Shown here one piece after another: positions 62,001 through 64,000 of a stretch of DNA of 64,000 bases. The notes below the pieces were generated by a model. It had not been told where the DNA came from. It saw only the letters and a program-made list of their open reading frames with translations, and did no database searches. Origin of the DNA: Balanoglossus misakiensis (lineage: Eukaryota > Hemichordata); the NCBI GenBank assembly GCA_040954595.2, contig CM082588.2, forward strand, positions 8,556,001 to 8,620,000, written 5' to 3'. The first letter of the stretch is position 1; the number at the start of each line of letters is the position of its first letter. The position numbers and the translations under genes were made by a program.

Positions 62001-63556
62001 ATAGCATTCCTTTAGTGATGTGATATGAAACTTATTGCTGAGCATGTCTCCATATTTGGAGTGTGTGAGCAATTCTGGGGAGTGTTAAAATGCTTGTTTC
62101 ATTTAATCATTGTTACGAGCGAAAAACTTTCTCCGCAAGTCTTTGAATGTGGCTCAATCTTATTAATTTTAATGTCTAAACAGTAAAAATTAGAGTTCTT
62201 GTATAATAATACTTGCAAGAACCCGCTGAGGGTGCGTGAATCTCTTGATATAGCACAATTCACTCCATATATGCACTTATGATGCTTAATTATACAAAAA
62301 CACTGTCTAAAATGTTTTTTTTTAGAATCTGTCTTTTTTTTTAAATAGCACCACATTCAGTTAAAATGTGGTACATGTATAATGAAGTCATTTGTATTGG
62401 ATATAAGCAGATATGCCATGATTAAAGTTAAAATATCAGATATATTAATATCATTAATAGTAAGTTTTGTCTATAAATAAAATGAGTTATGTATAATTAG
62501 TTTATGAATGTTGATATGTAAACACATAGTAACAATTTTTATTGCTCATTGCTATGAACACTATGTTACATGACTCAAATGTTAGATGTTTGAAAACAGA
62601 AATGGAAAAGATTTTATCATAAGTGGAGGCATTGAACAGCAGCAGTAGTCGACTGTTTCTTGTCGTTGATACTGAAAATGAACTTGTTTGTTTCCATTAC
62701 AGGGCAGTGTTGATAGCCTCACAAGTTTTTACAGTTCTGCGGGCGAGAGGAACTTGGGCAAGATAACAGTGACTGGTGATGTCAAGTTTGATATGACCTA
62801 TAATTACAAGATTGGTGTATTTGAGGTCAAAATAATTGCGTGCAGGGACTTGGCGCCCGTTGACACAAGGAAGAATTTTTCAGATCCGTAAGTATTGTGT
62901 GTGAGTGGGGAGGTCTTCTTTTGTTTTCAGTCAAAGTGAGTTCATGTACTGTCGGAGAGAGAATTTTGTAGACCACAAGTTGGACACTGCTGGTCGGATG
63001 AGAAAACATTTGACAATTAAGGCTGTCTGAATTGGTAGAAAGATTCTTATTTATTCAAATGAAGTCCATCCAATTGTTACTTTTTGAGATATTGGAAAAT
63101 TTTGAGTTACTCCTGGACATGATTTCATAGGAGCAATGAGTGAGGGACTGCAATATGGTGAACATTGGAAGTTATACAGTGTCTATAAAAGACTACTGTA
63201 TTCTTTCTAGTTGAGAAATTGGCTATATTTTCTGTTCTTGTGTTTACTTTTTATGTCTGAAAGTGTGTAGCACAAGTTGTCAGAGTCGAAATAGGGAGAT
63301 GCACATAAATACCCATATTTAGACAAAGTGCGCTGAAACGTGATACAATTACTGAGATTTATTGCACAAGGTGATGGCGCTGTTCCCCATAGAGTTCCAC
63401 AGGCACGCGAGTCCAGGTATGATAATGAGTAGGGACTACTTATTCTCTTGCAGGTATGTGAAGACATATCTCCTTCCGGATAAAACCAAGAATGGCAAAC
63501 GGAAGACGAAAGTGAAGAAACATACACTAAACCCTCATTATGATGAAGTTCTCAAG
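40983..63556 (+). CDS. Synaptotagmin-like protein (SYTL/Slp, granuphilin/Bitesize type), 3' end beyond the window
   Basis: Eleven coding exons join with consistent phases into 830 residues, still open at the right edge. Residues 1-145 form a Rab-binding Slp homology domain: helix [20 protein letters not shown], a FYVE-like zinc finger with CARC, CPKC, CRNC and CVLC pairs (residues about 60-108), and TGEWFYEKS, which corresponds to the family's SGAWFF-type Rab27 contact. Next comes a long Ser-rich linker (146-734), then C2A from about residue 745 ([60 protein letters not shown]). Loop-1 acids (PVD, SDP) are present. A second C2 domain is expected further right. Slp proteins tether Rab27 vesicles to the plasma membrane. 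The zinc finger favours the SYTL4/5 or Bitesize type. Introns hold many MITEs. Confidence 0.93.
41286..41469. mobile_element. MITE family H
   Basis: The ends tacagtagaacctgtctaaa and ggacaggttttactgta are inverted; about 184 bp. A diverged partial copy lies at 48400-48490. SYTL intron. Confidence 0.7.
41502..41584. repeat. MITE family I
   Basis: Runs from ttaaccctttcaccactatg to ggtgaaagggttaa with inverted ends; contains gttttctatgtttaagctgg. Confidence 0.75.
43171..43362. mobile_element. MITE family C, full copy
   Basis: From aaggtatacagtcacctaat to gtgactgtataccttt with inverted ends; the core is gcgccaccatatgttctttag. SYTL intron, reverse of the copy at 33467. Confidence 0.88.
43612..43788. 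mobile_element. MITE family A, internally deleted
   Basis: Both ends are present (ttaaagggacaaagtctctc and gactttgtccctttaa) but much of the first half is missing. Next to it an about 55-bp word, atcatgtatatgaaagtcaa and following, occurs twice (43496 and 43573). Confidence 0.8.
44998..45219 (+). CDS. SYTL exon: zinc finger of the Rab-binding domain
   Basis: The acceptor is TTCTTGCAG|AAAACT and the donor CAGCG|GTAAGA. It encodes [15 protein letters not shown] and eight paired cysteines, from CARCRQSL through [15 protein letters not shown] to [10 protein letters not shown]. Confidence 0.94.
45540..45727. repeat. Repeat shared with 20030-20300, interrupted by a MITE
   Basis: Carries gtcggccatctttgc, ggagatttttcttt and cccacaagtgcagtctggg. 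The MITE that follows split it at TAA. Confidence 0.6.
45729..46523. mobile_element. MITE family E (Harbinger-like), 795 bp
   Basis: The ends GGCTGCATTCACAAACACCT and AGGTGTTTGTGAATGCAGCC are exact inverses, flanked by TAA at 45726-45728 and 46524-46526. Long G and C tracts lie inside the ends. Internal words match the copy at 15698 although the outermost ends differ. SYTL intron. Confidence 0.85.
48023..48336. mobile_element. MITE family A, 3' end missing
   Basis: From aaaaggacaaagtctgtctc through the palindrome around aaatgaataatcggtctcta to catagttaatggaaa. SYTL intron. Confidence 0.82.
50386..50599. mobile_element. MITE family B
   Basis: Ends tactgtaaaacactttattt and aaataaagtgttttacagta are inverted; about 214 bp. 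It lies less than 100 bases upstream of the SYTL exon at 50693. Confidence 0.85.
50693..50796 (+). CDS. SYTL exon: end of the Rab-binding domain
   Basis: The acceptor is TGTATTTAG|AGACGT and the donor AGAAAG|GTAAGA. It encodes [20 protein letters not shown] and [13 protein letters not shown]. Confidence 0.92.
50872..51087. repeat. ATTC tetranucleotide microsatellite, interrupted
   Basis: Roughly 50 ATTC units with GCATTC interruptions, in the SYTL intron between 50796 and 51227. Confidence 0.95.
51227..51812 (+). CDS. SYTL exon: serine-rich linker
   Basis: The acceptor is CCTTTCAG|GTGATC and the donor TTAAG|GTAAAT. About 195 residues rich in Ser, Glu and Pro (for example [20 protein letters not shown]), likely disordered and phosphorylated. 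Confidence 0.88.
51905..52175. mobile_element. MITE family D
   Basis: Both halves of the palindrome are present: cctcacactacatccgacca and, inverted, ttggtgagatgtagtgtgag, then gcgacagtataagaatactg. SYTL intron. Confidence 0.8.
52200..52290. repeat. MITE family B, fragment
   Basis: gatgtagtgaaatatgagaa, cgcgaaaattcatcg and the tail ttcctctcttatagta resemble the right half of family B. Confidence 0.55.
52361..52512 (+). CDS. SYTL exon: linker
   Basis: The acceptor is TGTCAACAG|TGGTCA and the donor GACTG|GTGAGT. It encodes [20 protein letters not shown] and [20 protein letters not shown]. Confidence 0.85.
52622..52722. repeat. CTGT microsatellite followed by a GT run
   Basis: Interrupted CTGT units pass into gcgtgcgcgtgtgtgtgtgt. 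SYTL intron. Confidence 0.9.
53930..54024. repeat. MITE family I
   Basis: Runs from acccctttcaccataatggt to ggggtgaaagggttaa, with ttattttctatggtaaagtt inside. Confidence 0.72.
54197..54394. mobile_element. MITE family B
   Basis: Ends cactgtaaaacggaaatttt and aaatttcccgttttacagta; about 198 bp, SYTL intron. Confidence 0.86.
54562..54752. repeat. Imperfect inverted repeat with an inner pair
   Basis: ctccacactagactctctca pairs with the inverse near 54730-54750, and inside it gaggttcgctacaca pairs with ttgtagcgaacc. SYTL intron. Confidence 0.65.
55051..55770 (+). CDS. SYTL exon: large 240-residue linker exon
   Basis: The acceptor is TTTCTTGTAG|GATTTT and the donor GAAG|GTAAGA. The first half is Ser-rich ([14 protein letters not shown]); the second half is charged and probably helical ([59 protein letters not shown]). 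I know no domain that matches the second half. Confidence 0.88.
55985..56124 (+). CDS. SYTL exon: linker
   Basis: The acceptor is TTTGCAG|GGCAAG and the donor ATACT|GTGAGT. It encodes [20 protein letters not shown] and [15 protein letters not shown]. Confidence 0.82.
56330..56395. repeat. Short dispersed repeat with bluntly paired GCGC boxes
   Basis: atttcttctatagcgcatta followed by tcaatgcgctttacatca is a widespread motif of invertebrate dispersed repeats (established knowledge, remembered only loosely). Single copy in this window. Confidence 0.4.
56605..56804. mobile_element. MITE family B
   Basis: Ends tactgtataacgggaatttt and aaatttcccgttttacagta; about 200 bp. SYTL intron. Confidence 0.86.
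58827..58880. repeat. Hairpin with perfect 21-bp arms
   Basis: TTAGCCTGGTCTCCATACCC (plus one base) is matched exactly by its inverse at 58860-58880, with a 12-base loop gtgtgttttaga. SYTL intron. Confidence 0.93.
59185..59555. mobile_element. MITE family D, full copy
   Basis: About 370 bp, palindromic, from ctgattaaaatcagatgtag to catctgattttaatcagat, with cggtattcttatactgtcgc in both orientations. SYTL intron. Confidence 0.88.
59796..59906 (+). CDS. SYTL exon: short linker exon
   Basis: The acceptor is GTCTCTTTAG|ATTTCT and the donor ACTTTG|GTAAGC, phase 0 at both ends. It encodes [20 protein letters not shown] and [12 protein letters not shown], and could be alternatively spliced because skipping keeps the frame. 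Confidence 0.75.
60165..61135. repeat. Region of nested hairpins, probably a decayed inverted-repeat element
   Basis: ccaaggacctgggatcgtat (60180) pairs with the inverse near 60283-60300, with a second stem inside it built of ttggggattttctgtccccc and its near-inverse. Further on GGGTTATTACAC pairs with GTGTAATAACCC (60875-60905), and gatcccacactctcagcatg lies near 61088. The stretch 60420-60500 is CG-rich. It lies in the SYTL intron between 59906 and 61443. Confidence 0.55.
61443..61499 (+). CDS. SYTL micro-exon, 57 bases
   Basis: The acceptor is CCCTCACAG|GGGTCA and the donor TTATAT|GTAAGT. It encodes [19 protein letters not shown], phase 0 at both ends. Its short length and clean borders suggest a skippable exon. 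Confidence 0.7.
61604..61877. mobile_element. Inverted-repeat element of about 270 bp
   Basis: atatgtgctgttccgattac at the left and gtaatcggaacagcacatat at the right are exact inverses. Contains ctacctttacctatctaccc-type words. No other copy seen in the window. SYTL intron. Confidence 0.85.
62703..62887 (+). CDS. SYTL exon: start of C2A
   Basis: The acceptor is CCATTACAG|GGCAGT and the donor GATCC|GTAAGT. It encodes [40 protein letters not shown] and [17 protein letters not shown], a typical type-I C2 opening. Confidence 0.94.
63454..63556 (+). CDS. SYTL exon: C2A middle
   Basis: The acceptor is TCTTGCAG|GTATGT and the donor CTCAAG|GTTGGT. It encodes [20 protein letters not shown] and [14 protein letters not shown], with the polybasic strand typical of Slp C2A domains. 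Confidence 0.94.
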
Positions 63557-64000
63557 GTTGGTATAAAAGAGTTGACACTAGGAAATTCAATGTACTGTCA
63601 TCATTTGTAAACTTTGTGATGTGTCGTGTTGGTTAAAGGCTCCAGAGCTGCCAAATTTCACATATTTTTTTCTACAATAAAATACTTCAAATATATTCTC
63701 TATCCTTTAAAAACCTCTCCATTAAGCCATATTTCTTGTATTTGCATCAGTTTGTCATCTCTTGGCGACGCATACCATGATAGCTGCCTACTGTATATAT
63801 GGAGGCTGATTAAATGGGTGTGGCACCTGTTTAATAAATAGCGTGTTCAAATTGCAACGTGCATTCACAATTGGGCATCGATAAGGTGTTCATGTATATC
63901 TATCAGTAAGCTTATTTAGATGGACCAATTTAAGTTGGAAAATAAAATCATGAAAATAATGCACAAAGTGGCAGCTCTAAAGTCTTTAAAGGTATACGGT
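63557..64000. other. SYTL intron DNA, right edge
   Basis: Follows the last visible C2A exon. The last dozen bases, ttaaaggtatacggt, look like the beginning of another family C MITE cut by the window edge. Confidence 0.5.

Overview
The window is nuclear DNA of an animal, most likely a marine invertebrate. The genes are split by introns with GT..AG borders and conserved phases. They are the kinds of gene expected in metazoans. The intergenic DNA and introns are AT-rich and crowded with microsatellites, short inverted-repeat transposons and the word acatgtacatgta, which is common in amphioxus, hemichordate, echinoderm and mollusc genomes. I cannot fix the species. Nothing looks bacterial or viral.

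Four genes can be reconstructed with confidence. (1) Bases 1-12866, minus strand: 15 coding exons of a secreted or membrane protein of the Mesh/MUC4/SUSD2 group. Its order is signal peptide, unassigned N-terminal region, NIDO, an IPT/TIG-like E-set domain, AMOP and VWD; the 3' part runs off the left edge. (2) 19140-20794, minus: a two-exon jagunal gene (JAGN1), an ER membrane protein. (3) 34602-37017, minus: a three-exon Tctex-type dynein light chain (DYNLT1/3 type, 113 aa). (4) 40983-63556, plus: eleven coding exons of a synaptotagmin-like protein (SYTL/Slp, granuphilin or Bitesize type). It has a Rab27-binding N-terminus with a zinc finger, a long linker and the start of C2A; the rest lies beyond the right edge. 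Less certain are a small secreted five-cysteine peptide (23687-23923, minus) and a coding-like stretch broken by one stop codon (32100-32861, minus).

The most unusual region is 12.98-18.33 kb. A roughly 189-bp satellite array is followed by a three-level nest of mobile DNA. A roughly 120-bp hairpin element is split by a 3.7-kb giant palindrome with a GATACG target duplication. The palindrome is itself split by a 942-bp G/C-tract MITE with a TAA duplication. Each palindrome arm carries an array of 63-bp tandem repeats and a SAM-domain reading frame, and the two frames point towards each other.

At least nine families of short inverted-repeat elements recur through the rest of the window. One forms the sequence just after the JAGN1 stop codon, one lies near a DYNLT splice acceptor, and many fill the SYTL introns. 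There are also several isolated, nearly perfect palindromes. The genes do not form an obvious pathway, although SYTL and the dynein light chain both belong to vesicle traffic and are arranged head to head.
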